IMG/VR virus record: IMGVR_UViG_3300028827_000042
Location: 1 to 46,525 of that record
Strand: one strand, 5' to 3'
Origin: a virus
DNA: 46,525 bases
How positions within the stretch are numbered: the first letter of the stretch is position 1; each line of letters opens with the position of its first letter. Shown here one piece after another: positions 1 to 7,813 of this stretch. Below the pieces are notes generated by a model. The model had not been told where the DNA came from, ran no database searches, and was given only the letters and a program-made list of their open reading frames with translations. A program made the translations under genes and the position numbers.

Positions 1-371
1 TTGTATATGGAGGGAAATTGAGAACTGCCGCTGGGAACCAAAAGGATCTGACCAGGTTTCTTGAAGATGAAAATTGTAAAGTTTTGCTGGCTCACCCACA
101 GTCAGCAGGAGTAGGCTTGAATTTGGAAGACGTATGCAGTTACGTTTTCTTTTACGAGCCTACGCCTATCCACGGTCAGTTTTCTCAGGCTATGGATAGG
201 GTGTACAGAGGAGAACAGCGCAAAGCTGTAGTCGTGTATATTTTCCGTTTGCTGGGCACTATCTACCCAAAAATGGTTGAAATAATGCTTGACAATAGTG
301 GTCACGCTGGTATCGTTAATTGCGATAAGTCCACCTTTGCACAGTGGGTTTACGGAGACGAAAGTCGTTAA
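1..371 (+). CDS. Superfamily 2 helicase, C-terminal part (5' end outside window)
   Basis: The reading frame is open to the left edge of the window (in frame from base 3), so this is the C-terminal end of a longer protein and the first in-window start-like codon (TTG at 18) is not a real start. The visible part carries helicase motif V (AGVGLNL), a conserved VFFYEP strand and motif VI (QAMDRVYRGEQ), the pattern of SNF2-like superfamily 2 helicases, where these residues form the second RecA lobe and the arginine finger. The likely role is ATP-driven DNA unwinding or remodelling during phage replication. It leads the + strand replication module and is followed 34 bases later by the next gene. 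The family is well supported; the exact class cannot be decided without motifs I-III. Confidence 0.85.
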   Translation, partial: VYGGKLRTAAGNQKDLTRFLEDENCKVLLAHPQSAGVGLNLEDVCSYVFFYEPTPIHGQFSQAMDRVYRGEQRKAVVVYIFRLLGTIYPKMVEIMLDNSGHAGIVNCDKSTFAQWVYGDESR

Positions 372-405
372 TCATTATGAACCTGATACCTAAGAGGTAA
401 CTGAA

Positions 406-1167
406 ATGGCACTACGAAAAGGCAAAACCAAAACCAACCAAGAAACCATTGACAGCGAAGTTCAAACAGTTGAAAAGACATCTTCTGTTGAAGACGCTGC
501 CCCGTTCGATACGGGGACTCCTGCAGATGAAGAAGGGCATTCCGCCGCCGAAGCTCCAGAGGTTTCCAAGAGTGTAGCAGTAAGCCGTGAGAACGGTGGA
601 GCTGTGGTTGAGCACCGCCCGCAGACCAATGTCATGTCGGCGCTAGCTGAAGACGGGTTCGAGGGTCTTGAGCTTGGGTTTGGTTCCTTCCCCATCATCG
701 CTCTCAAGAACGAGGGCGTGTTTGAGGATACCGAAGGCAACGAATACGACGAGGAATTCGATTGCATTATCCAAGGCACACGGACCAAGTATGTCATCAA
801 GAACACACGTTGTGACAAAAAGGACGAGACCGTTGTGTACTCTTATGATGGCAAGGTCGATGTGAACGACAACCCTCTGCAGGACATCATCGAAGAGTGG
901 GCAGAAGAGGGTTGGGGCCATGAGACCAAGGCGTACCTTGAGGCCACGGCTATTCTTGTCGATGAAAATGGCACAGAATCTGACATGGTTCTGTTGTCTA
1001 TCCCCAAAACCTCAACCAAGAGACTGTCAGGGTATATCGCCCAGAACAAGTTTCGCCGGCAGCTTCTTCCCAATCAGTACGTAACCAAGTGCGAGGTTGG
1101 AGAGAAGATCACAAATGTGGACTTCCCGTTCTATCCGTGGAAATTCACGTTTGTACGGCCACTGTAA
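406..1167 (+). CDS. Acidic replication-module protein, possible ssDNA-binding protein
   Basis: This is a 253-residue protein with a charged, low-complexity N-terminal third (residues 1-75, rich in Glu, Ala, Ser and Thr) and a compact domain from about residue 78. That domain holds the conserved-looking segment GFEGLELGFGSFP and a C-terminal aromatic stretch FPFYPWKFTF. The start ATG has a good ribosome site (AAGAGG about 9 bases upstream). Its position just before the polymerase, and its mixed beta character, fit a phage single-stranded DNA-binding or replication accessory protein, but no diagnostic motif was seen and that function is inference. It is followed by a strong terminator, so it may be made at a higher level than the polymerase, as expected for a stoichiometric DNA-binding protein. 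Confidence 0.6.
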   Translation: MALRKGKTKTNQETIDSEVQTVEKTSSVEDAAPFDTGTPADEEGHSAAEAPEVSKSVAVSRENGGAVVEHRPQTNVMSALAEDGFEGLELGFGSFPIIALKNEGVFEDTEGNEYDEEFDCIIQGTRTKYVIKNTRCDKKDETVVYSYDGKVDVNDNPLQDIIEEWAEEGWGHETKAYLEATAILVDENGTESDMVLLSIPKTSTKRLSGYIAQNKFRRQLLPNQYVTKCEVGEKITNVDFPFYPWKFTFVRPL

Positions 1168-1198
1168 GGCCCTCTGAAAAGAAGTAACACCTGAGTTG

Positions 1199-1232
1199 AG
1201 CCGCGCCTGCTTTAACAGCGGCGCGGCTTTTT
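1199..1232 (+). terminator. Rho-independent terminator after the acidic protein gene
   Basis: AGCCGCGCC (1199-1207) pairs perfectly with GGCGCGGCT (1220-1228) across a 12-base loop and runs into five T residues (1228-1232). It lies 31 bases downstream of the stop codon at 1167 and 30 bases upstream of the polymerase start, so the polymerase must be transcribed by read-through or from an unseen promoter. Confidence 0.85.
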
Positions 1233-1262
1233 ATTCAACGCGAAAGCGGTAAGAGGAAACTC

Positions 1263-4200
1263 ATGAAAGAAATTCTCGATATAAAAGGACTGCTCATGCA
1301 CTCCTTTTTTAGGTGCAGCGACTCCGGGTCTCATTACAGAGACGCAAATGGCAAGAAAGTGGCTTCTGCAGAAGCCGCCTTTGACACTTTTTTAGAATCG
1401 TACCTCAACCCTATTATTGAATCAGGCATAGCCCCTATCGACATTCTTGCTGTATGGGAAGGCGGCAACCAACGCCGTGTGAGGATCTACAGGGGGTACA
1501 AGGAAAAGCGTAGAAACAAAGAAACTGACCCCGTTGTGGAGCAGCAGCTTGACAAGCTGTATAACTACACAAAGAGCTTCCTGCTAGGGATTGGGGCAAC
1601 AAACGTCATCACACCTACAGTGGAAGCCGATGACACGATAGCCTACCTGGTGTCTTCAAAAGACACCTACTGCACAGTGCATACTGTGGACCATGATCTG
1701 GTTCAGCTTCATTCAGACACTTGCAAAGTAGTCATCAAAGGCGAGTACGCTGATGATGAAGCTGGGTTTGGAGTTCCACCTACCCTAATCCCTGTCTATA
1801 AAGCCATCGTTGGAGACCCATCAGACGAATACCCAGGAGTACCTGGACTTGGCAAAGCAGCTTTCAAGAAGCTGCTTGACGAATACGAGGAGGACGGGCT
1901 TCTTGAGCTTGCTGAGATGGGCTACAAGCGCAATCGGTCTGAGCTTAAAGAAATTGTCGAGTCAGGAGAAGCTACTAAGGAACTCGCCAAGATAAGCGAG
2001 CACTTTGGCCAATTCTGCACAATGCTCCAGCTGTCAACCCTCCATCCTGAGTGGTGCCACTCGACGTACAAGAGAAAGGTTATCAGACCAGAATGGCACC
2101 GCAGGGTGCCCAGTGAGCAAAGAGTTCTCAGCGTCCTTAATTCCACTGGCTCGGAAGATTTTTATAGGCTGTACGAACCCTACATGCCGGTAACGGTACT
2201 TGTGACCAAAGACAATGTTGACTCTGTGCTCTATTCAGGAGACTTCTTGGATGATCTTAACGAAAGGCCGGTAGCGTTTGACTACGAGACCTATGACACC
2301 TTGCAGTACCAGGGATTCAAGGATAACTCAGACAAGTATGTGGACGTGCTTAGTCAGAAGATTGTTGGAGCATCTTTCACTTGGGGAAAGAACTACCAAA
2401 AGACTGTGTACATATCTGTGGGTCATTCTGACACAGAGAATAATTGCGATCCTTCAGTTATCGAGGACATGCTAGAAGCTTGCGACAAACTGGTGGCGCA
2501 CAACGCTTCATTTGAAGAGACCGTAACCTACACTAATTTTGGCGAAGACAAGTGGAGGGAAAAACTGTTCGGAAAGATAGCTGACACCACTATTTTTGCC
2601 AGCTATAGGGATGAAAACGAGAGTTCCGGGTTGAAGCATCAGTCAAAGATTTACCTGAACTACAATCAAACTACTTATGAGGAGGTTGTTGGAGACAAAG
2701 AAGGAATGCATGAGCTTACCTCTGACGAGGTATTTAGCTACGGAGCTGATGACGCGATTGTTACTGCCCATTTATACCACTTGAACTCTTTTGTTGTGGA
2801 GCTTGAGGGGACGCGCAAATTCATGGAGGATCATGAGTTTGTGACTACTTCTGTTTTTTCTGACTCGTTCAGGACAGGGTGCCGTATTGACCTGGAACAG
2901 CTGTCAAAAATGAGTGAAGAGGACGGTAATGATCTTGCTGAAAAAAGGAAAAGGCTCCGCCAGATCCTTGAAGAAAACTGCACTGAAGAGAATGTAGAAG
3001 CTGCAGACAGATACATGGGAGAAATCTCAGACTTTGAAGTAGCCAAGATGCGAGCCTCTGGAAAGAGTGAAGAAGAAATTTCTGAGAAGCTCTCTGATAT
3101 ACGCGAGAAATTTATCGCTGGTACAAAGTATGTGCCTTACACAGAAGATGTAATCCCGTACAACTTCATTCCAACAGTAAAGCAATTTCAGAAAGTGTTT
3201 TACGAGCTTGACCCAGAGTGGAACAAGCCGCTTGAAATTGAAGAGCTGCGGGAACGGTTCCCTGAGTATGAGTTTAGCAGTTCTGAGGATGACCCAAGAT
3301 TCCTTGGCACTGTGGCTCCTACAAAGATCTCTGAGGAATACGCCATTAAGCGAGAATTCTTCTCACCAAAAGTCAAAAAGCTGATGAGCTTGGTTCTTGA
3401 AGCGGCTCATCAGTTCAAGCAGAGAGAAGGTAATGCCTACAGTAGGTTGAAGTCTTATGTAGAGTCAGAGGTTATGGCAGCTCACCAAAAGGTAGTGGCG
3501 TCAGGTGACGAGCTTAATCTTGACAGCCCTGTTCAGATGGCTCACCTGCTATATGGAAAGCTAGACCTGCCTATAAGGAATTACACAAAGGTTGACCCTG
3601 GTTCAACCAGAGACAAACTAGGGTTTGGCGGTGGGCCTTCTTCCAATAATAAGTCAGTAGAGATTGCTCTTGCTGAAGATGCCCCTGAAGGAAGTTGGAA
3701 AAGGGAAGTTCTTGAACTGGTCATTGACATCAAATCAATAGAGACAAAGTTCAAGTTCTATTACAACCCTTACCCTAACTGGGTGCGTCCTGACACAGGC
3801 AAGATTCACCCACAGTGCAAGAACTGTGGCACTGTTACAAAGCGCCCGTCAGGGTCTTCACCAAACATTCTACAAGTGAAGAAGGGGCCTATCAGGTCAA
3901 TTTACCTCCCGGCTGAGGAAGGCCATGTCTTGGTGGCACCAGACTTCTCGGGGCAGGAGTTGAGGATTCTTGGCAGCGAGAGTAAAGACCCTGTAATTCT
4001 TGACGCCTACCTTGGTGAGAATAAAAAAGATCTACACTCACTAACTGCTAGTGCGATCACGCCAAAGATAGCAGCAACAAAGAAGCCTGACATCTACAAA
4101 CAAATTGTGTATGACAAGGATAAAAAAGTTGCTCAGGACTACGAACAGTTCTGTAAGTGGAGAGCCTCAGATGATGAGACTCTGAGAGAGTTTGCTGAGT

Positions 4201-4835
4201 TTGTAAGAAACAAGCGAGCCAAAGGGGTTAACTTCCTGGTGAATTACGAGGGTGGTGCTGGAACCTTGTCAACAGACCTGTTGGTTCCAAAAGATGAAGC
4301 TCAGGAGTTCATAGACGGTATGTTTGCCCTTTACACTCACATACCAAAATTTCAGGAAGAGTCTCATAAGCTCGCCGCTCTTAATGGGATGGTGAGAACA
4401 GCTTACGGGAACATCAGGCACATGACTGATGCCATAGTAAGCAGAGATGACGGAGAGCGTATGCGTATGGAAAGGCAGGCTTCCAACTATCGTATCCAGG
4501 GGTGCGCTGCTGACATTCTGAAAGTAGTGGTAACTGAATGCCACAGAACAGGGTTGTTGGAAGATACTGGAGCGGTAATTATTGCTCCAGTATATGACGA
4601 ACTGGTGTGTTCAGTGCCTGTTGAGAATCTTGTAGAGTTCTGTCAAAGGCTACAAAAGATTATGGACCTCACACCACCTGGGCACGAGATACCGATGATG
4701 TCAGAGTTCTCTGTTGGGTTTGACTGGTTCAACATGGTGGAAACTGGCACTGATACGTCAGAAGGTACTCTGCTTAAAGCAGTAGAAGAAGCAGCTGAAA
4801 AGCGTAGAAAGTTCAAAGGTGAAGAAAATGACTGA
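1263..4835 (+). CDS. Family A DNA polymerase with 5' nuclease and 3'-5' exonuclease domains
   Basis: At 1190 residues this is longer than the roughly 930 of bacterial Pol I. Residues 1-270 are a FEN-type 5' nuclease (EADDTIAYL, VDHDLVQL, then GDPSDEYPGVPGLG with the helix-hairpin-helix glycines). A DEDD proofreading domain follows, with FDYET near 340, LVAHNASFEE and YGADDAIVTAHLY. The polymerase core has motif A at VAPDFSGQELR (Asp894), motif B at RAKGVNFLVNYEGG and motif C as VYDEL (Asp1112-Glu1113). Motif C usually reads VHDE; here His is replaced by Tyr1111. The extra length lies mainly between the exonuclease and motif A and is charged and helical-looking. The start has AAGAGGAAAC upstream. 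It is the replicative polymerase of the phage and overlaps the helicase gene by 8 bases. Confidence 0.95.
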   Translation: MKEILDIKGLLMHSFFRCSDSGSHYRDANGKKVASAEAAFDTFLESYLNPIIESGIAPIDILAVWEGGNQRRVRIYRGYKEKRRNKETDPVVEQQLDKLYNYTKSFLLGIGATNVITPTVEADDTIAYLVSSKDTYCTVHTVDHDLVQLHSDTCKVVIKGEYADDEAGFGVPPTLIPVYKAIVGDPSDEYPGVPGLGKAAFKKLLDEYEEDGLLELAEMGYKRNRSELKEIVESGEATKELAKISEHFGQFCTMLQLSTLHPEWCHSTYKRKVIRPEWHRRVPSEQRVLSVLNSTGSEDFYRLYEPYMPVTVLVTKDNVDSVLYSGDFLDDLNERPVAFDYETYDTLQYQGFKDNSDKYVDVLSQKIVGASFTWGKNYQKTVYISVGHSDTENNCDPSVIEDMLEACDKLVAHNASFEETVTYTNFGEDKWREKLFGKIADTTIFASYRDENESSGLKHQSKIYLNYNQTTYEEVVGDKEGMHELTSDEVFSYGADDAIVTAHLYHLNSFVVELEGTRKFMEDHEFVTTSVFSDSFRTGCRIDLEQLSKMSEEDGNDLAEKRKRLRQILEENCTEENVEAADRYMGEISDFEVAKMRASGKSEEEISEKLSDIREKFIAGTKYVPYTEDVIPYNFIPTVKQFQKVFYELDPEWNKPLEIEELRERFPEYEFSSSEDDPRFLGTVAPTKISEEYAIKREFFSPKVKKLMSLVLEAAHQFKQREGNAYSRLKSYVESEVMAAHQKVVASGDELNLDSPVQMAHLLYGKLDLPIRNYTKVDPGSTRDKLGFGGGPSSNNKSVEIALAEDAPEGSWKREVLELVIDIKSIETKFKFYYNPYPNWVRPDTGKIHPQCKNCGTVTKRPSGSSPNILQVKKGPIRSIYLPAEEGHVLVAPDFSGQELRILGSESKDPVILDAYLGENKKDLHSLTASAITPKIAATKKPDIYKQIVYDKDKKVAQDYEQFCKWRASDDETLREFAEFVRNKRAKGVNFLVNYEGGAGTLSTDLLVPKDEAQEFIDGMFALYTHIPKFQEESHKLAALNGMVRTAYGNIRHMTDAIVSRDDGERMRMERQASNYRIQGCAADILKVVVTECHRTGLLEDTGAVIIAPVYDELVCSVPVENLVEFCQRLQKIMDLTPPGHEIPMMSEFSVGFDWFNMVETGTDTSEGTLLKAVEEAAEKRRKFKGEEND

Positions 4836-6159
4836 TATTGTATTTAACGAAGACCAAAAGAAAGGGTTTGATGAGATTGTTAAATTCGTTGAGTCAAACA
4901 AAAGCACAGACAGGACTCTGGTACTTAAAGGGTACGCAGGTACAGGTAAAACCACCCTTATCCAAGAGGTGACAAAGAAGTTTGCAGGACATAAAGCATT
5001 CTGCTTTACAGCACCTACAAACAAGGCCACAAAAGTGCTTATGGAAATGTCATCTGAACAGAACTCAGGAGTGTCTGACATCATGACAATCCACAGGCTG
5101 TTGGGACTTGTGATGTCTCCTGACGGGTCAGTCAAAGTCCTCCGTAAAAAGGGAAGCGGAGATGCAGTAGCTAATTACAATGTTGTTGTTATAGATGAAT
5201 GCTCAATGGTAAGTGCTCAGCTCATGGAGCATATAGACGACATTCTTGATAACCACCGACACCTTAAAATAATCTACATGGGTGATCCCATGCAGCTGCC
5301 TCCTATAAACGAAGAGGAGTCTCTGACATTCACAAAGGCTCAGCATGTGGTAGAGCTTAAGTCAGTTGTCAGACAAGCTGACGGAAGCCCCATAATCAAA
5401 CTATGTTCTGACATAAGGATGTCTATTGAGCAGGGAAGGACTCTTTATGAGTTGAAGTCAGAAAGAGGGGCTGACGGTAAAGGTATTTTCGTCCTTCAAA
5501 AACCAAAGTTTATTGAGTGGATGAAAAAAGCGTACTCATCAAACTCATACGCCACAGACCCTAAGTCGTTCAAGACTATCGCATGGAGGAACGCAGTAGT
5601 CGATAAGGCCAATAGACAGATCCGCAGGGCTATTTACCCATTGCCTGAAGACGGCAGTTACCTTGACAAGTTCATGCTTAACGAGAGGGTTGTTGTTGCC
5701 TCTCCTGTTATGGACATGTTGGGAGAGGTGATATTGGCGCATACTGACTCTGAAGGTGTTGTAGAGTCCTTGGAAATTATTGATGCCCACCCTTGGCTAC
5801 GTGCTTATGGCAAGTTCAAAGTATATAGGGTCGTTGTTAAGTTCTTTGGACTAGGCCCAGTAGAGTGCTTTTTACCGCATGAGGACTCACAAAAAGACAT
5901 TAACAAACAGCTTAACAGGCTGAGTTCAGAAGCTAAAAAAGACAGCAGGCTGTGGGGGGCATTCTGGAGTTTCAAAGAGGCTTTCCACGATCTGAGATAC
6001 GCACACGCCATTACCTCACACAGGTCGCAGGGCAGCACTTATGACAACGTGTTTGTGTACCACTCAGACATTATGTCGAACAGGAACAAGACTGAGGCTT
6101 TGAAGAGCTTGTACGTAGCCTGTTCACGTGCCAGGTCTAATCTGATCATACTGGAGTGA
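4828..6159 (+). CDS. Dda/RecD-like superfamily 1B DNA helicase
   Basis: This 443-residue protein has Walker A GYAGTGKTT near residue 35, Walker B VVIDECSM near 120, motif III GDPMQLPP, and the C-terminal 2B/motif V-VI elements AHAITSHRSQGSTYDNVFV and LYVACSRARSNLIIL. That is the layout of T4 Dda and RecD2-type 5'-3' helicases, which load on single-stranded DNA at forks and in recombination. I chose ATG 4828, which has AAAGGTGA just upstream, over the in-frame GTG at 4819. The start sits inside the last codons of the polymerase gene, so translation is probably coupled. Confidence 0.92.
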   Translation: MTDIVFNEDQKKGFDEIVKFVESNKSTDRTLVLKGYAGTGKTTLIQEVTKKFAGHKAFCFTAPTNKATKVLMEMSSEQNSGVSDIMTIHRLLGLVMSPDGSVKVLRKKGSGDAVANYNVVVIDECSMVSAQLMEHIDDILDNHRHLKIIYMGDPMQLPPINEEESLTFTKAQHVVELKSVVRQADGSPIIKLCSDIRMSIEQGRTLYELKSERGADGKGIFVLQKPKFIEWMKKAYSSNSYATDPKSFKTIAWRNAVVDKANRQIRRAIYPLPEDGSYLDKFMLNERVVVASPVMDMLGEVILAHTDSEGVVESLEIIDAHPWLRAYGKFKVYRVVVKFFGLGPVECFLPHEDSQKDINKQLNRLSSEAKKDSRLWGAFWSFKEAFHDLRYAHAITSHRSQGSTYDNVFVYHSDIMSNRNKTEALKSLYVACSRARSNLIILE

Positions 6160-6164
6160 CTGAC

Positions 6165-6683
6165 ATGCAAATCATAACAGACTCTGACATTCGCAAGGCA
6201 ACAGGGCTGCGGTCTGACCTGTTAGGAAAATGGCTTGAGAAGCATTTAAGCAAGACGTTCAGGCAGCTTGAGAACGACGCTGAATTTAGGGCTGTGCGGC
6301 TGCATGATACAGCTGCAGCAGGTAACTTCCTGCCGGCTACTGATGGAGATTACATTTTGATGTGCTCTGGTACAGGTATTCTGCTAGAAGCAAAATGCTC
6401 AGCGAAATATGATTCACTGGCTTCCTGTGCATCCAGCAACATCAGCAAGGGTCAGATACTTAGCCAGAGGTTGTGGTCGCGTGCTGGAGGCACAGGGCTA
6501 TTTGTGTTCGCTTCTGTCTTGTCAAGAACTTTCCAAGTGTGGGACGGGCTGCATGTTGCAAAGCAAAGAGTGGCTGGAAGCAGGTTGGACGCCAAAAAGG
6601 GAGTAATCCTGACAGGGGGCCTGCAGCACATGCCATACGAGCTGTACGACTTCTTCAATAACCGCGGCAACGGAGGTAGCTGA
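6165..6683 (+). CDS. PD-(D/E)XK family nuclease
   Basis: This 172-residue protein has a restriction-fold active site: Asp60 and Asp62 in TDGDYI, followed by Glu75-Ala-Lys77 in LLEAKCS, then Gln and aromatic residues in GQILSQRLW. That matches PD-(D/E)XK nucleases of the Holliday-junction-resolvase/VRR-NUC size class. The likely role is processing branched or damaged phage DNA together with the neighbouring helicase and SbcCD pair; the substrate is not evident. ATG 6165 was chosen because GGAG lies 8-9 bases upstream; an in-frame GTG at 6156 lacks this spacing. The stop codon shares one base with the start of the next gene (TGATG). Confidence 0.75.
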   Translation: MQIITDSDIRKATGLRSDLLGKWLEKHLSKTFRQLENDAEFRAVRLHDTAAAGNFLPATDGDYILMCSGTGILLEAKCSAKYDSLASCASSNISKGQILSQRLWSRAGGTGLFVFASVLSRTFQVWDGLHVAKQRVAGSRLDAKKGVILTGGLQHMPYELYDFFNNRGNGGS

Positions 6684-7813
6684 TGCTTATTTTTTACTCT
6701 GACCCACACATAGGATTAAACAGAAGGGCTAACACCACCACAAGCTCAAGAGCGAAGTTTCAACGAGAGATAACAGCCCACCTGGAAAGCGTACTGAGTT
6801 ATGCAAAAGAGGAGTTTGGAGAAGACTCCAAGGTTATTTGTGGAGGTGACTTTTTCGACAAGCACAGCAACAAGGAAAGCATCATAGTAAGCGCCGTAGC
6901 CTCATATAAACTCACTGACCTTATCATTGCAGGCAACCATGATGTGCTAAATAACACCTCGTCAGTAGGCTCTCTTTTAATGATGGATGAAGTCGTAAGT
7001 TCTGTTGGTGGGGATGGGCGAAGTAAAACATACGTAGCCCACGCAGCAGTTGGTAGCAGTTCCTATTCAGTACACGAATACCACGACGATAATTGTGTAG
7101 TGTACGCAGTCCCTCATCACTCTACGCAAGAGCTGTTTGAGACAGCTCTTGAAAATGCCGCTGAGGACTGCAAGTCAGACAATACAAGATATACCAAGGT
7201 ATTGTTGACTCACTGTAACTATGACTTGAGCGAAGACCACGTCAAGAACGATACCACACTTGTTATGACAGCAGATGACGCCAATTACTTGCTTGATGAC
7301 TGCGGCTTCGATTACATATTCCTTGGGCACGACCATTCCCCAAAACTTGACCACGATGGAAGAGTAGTGGTTATGGGAAGCACAATGCCAACCTCTTTCT
7401 CTGACATAGGCAGTAAGTACATCTACACTCTTAGCTCTGACGGAGAGCTTGACAGTCGCTGTATATGGAGTAAAGACGCAGGATATGTGCAACTATCCAT
7501 CAACAGGGTTGAAGATTGGCCTTCTTCATTTGATACAGGAGTGATGTTTGTAGAAGTAACTGGAGAAGTAGAGGCGAGTAAACGATCTTGGGCCGTGGCT
7601 GAAATCTCGAAGCTATTTGACATCGGAGAGTACGTGCTTGCTGTCAGAGACTCAGTATCAATTATTGACGCTGACAAGATCAATTCAAACGTCATACCAG
7701 AGCTTCCAACAGCCAGGACTGTGCGTGATGTCATAGCAGCAAGGTTAAAGGACACTGACCTGTTCGATCTGTGGGAAAAGAAAATAAAAGAGGTTGAATC
7801 AAATGCTAACTAG
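6683..7813 (+). CDS. SbcD/Mre11-like recombination nuclease (T4 gp47-like)
   Basis: This 376-residue calcineurin-like phosphoesterase shows the ordered metal-binding motifs SDPHIG, GGDFFDKHS, AGNHDVL, LLTHCNYD and FLGHDHSPK. In the Mre11/SbcD/gp47 family these coordinate two Mn ions for 3'-5' exonuclease and endonuclease activity. Its partner, the SbcC-like ATPase, begins 11 bases before this stop codon, the usual coupling of these subunits. The C-terminal third lacks recognisable motifs and would form the capping and SbcC-binding parts. The complex trims DNA ends during recombination-dependent phage replication. Confidence 0.92.
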   Translation: MLIFYSDPHIGLNRRANTTTSSRAKFQREITAHLESVLSYAKEEFGEDSKVICGGDFFDKHSNKESIIVSAVASYKLTDLIIAGNHDVLNNTSSVGSLLMMDEVVSSVGGDGRSKTYVAHAAVGSSSYSVHEYHDDNCVVYAVPHHSTQELFETALENAAEDCKSDNTRYTKVLLTHCNYDLSEDHVKNDTTLVMTADDANYLLDDCGFDYIFLGHDHSPKLDHDGRVVVMGSTMPTSFSDIGSKYIYTLSSDGELDSRCIWSKDAGYVQLSINRVEDWPSSFDTGVMFVEVTGEVEASKRSWAVAEISKLFDIGEYVLAVRDSVSIIDADKINSNVIPELPTARTVRDVIAARLKDTDLFDLWEKKIKEVESNAN

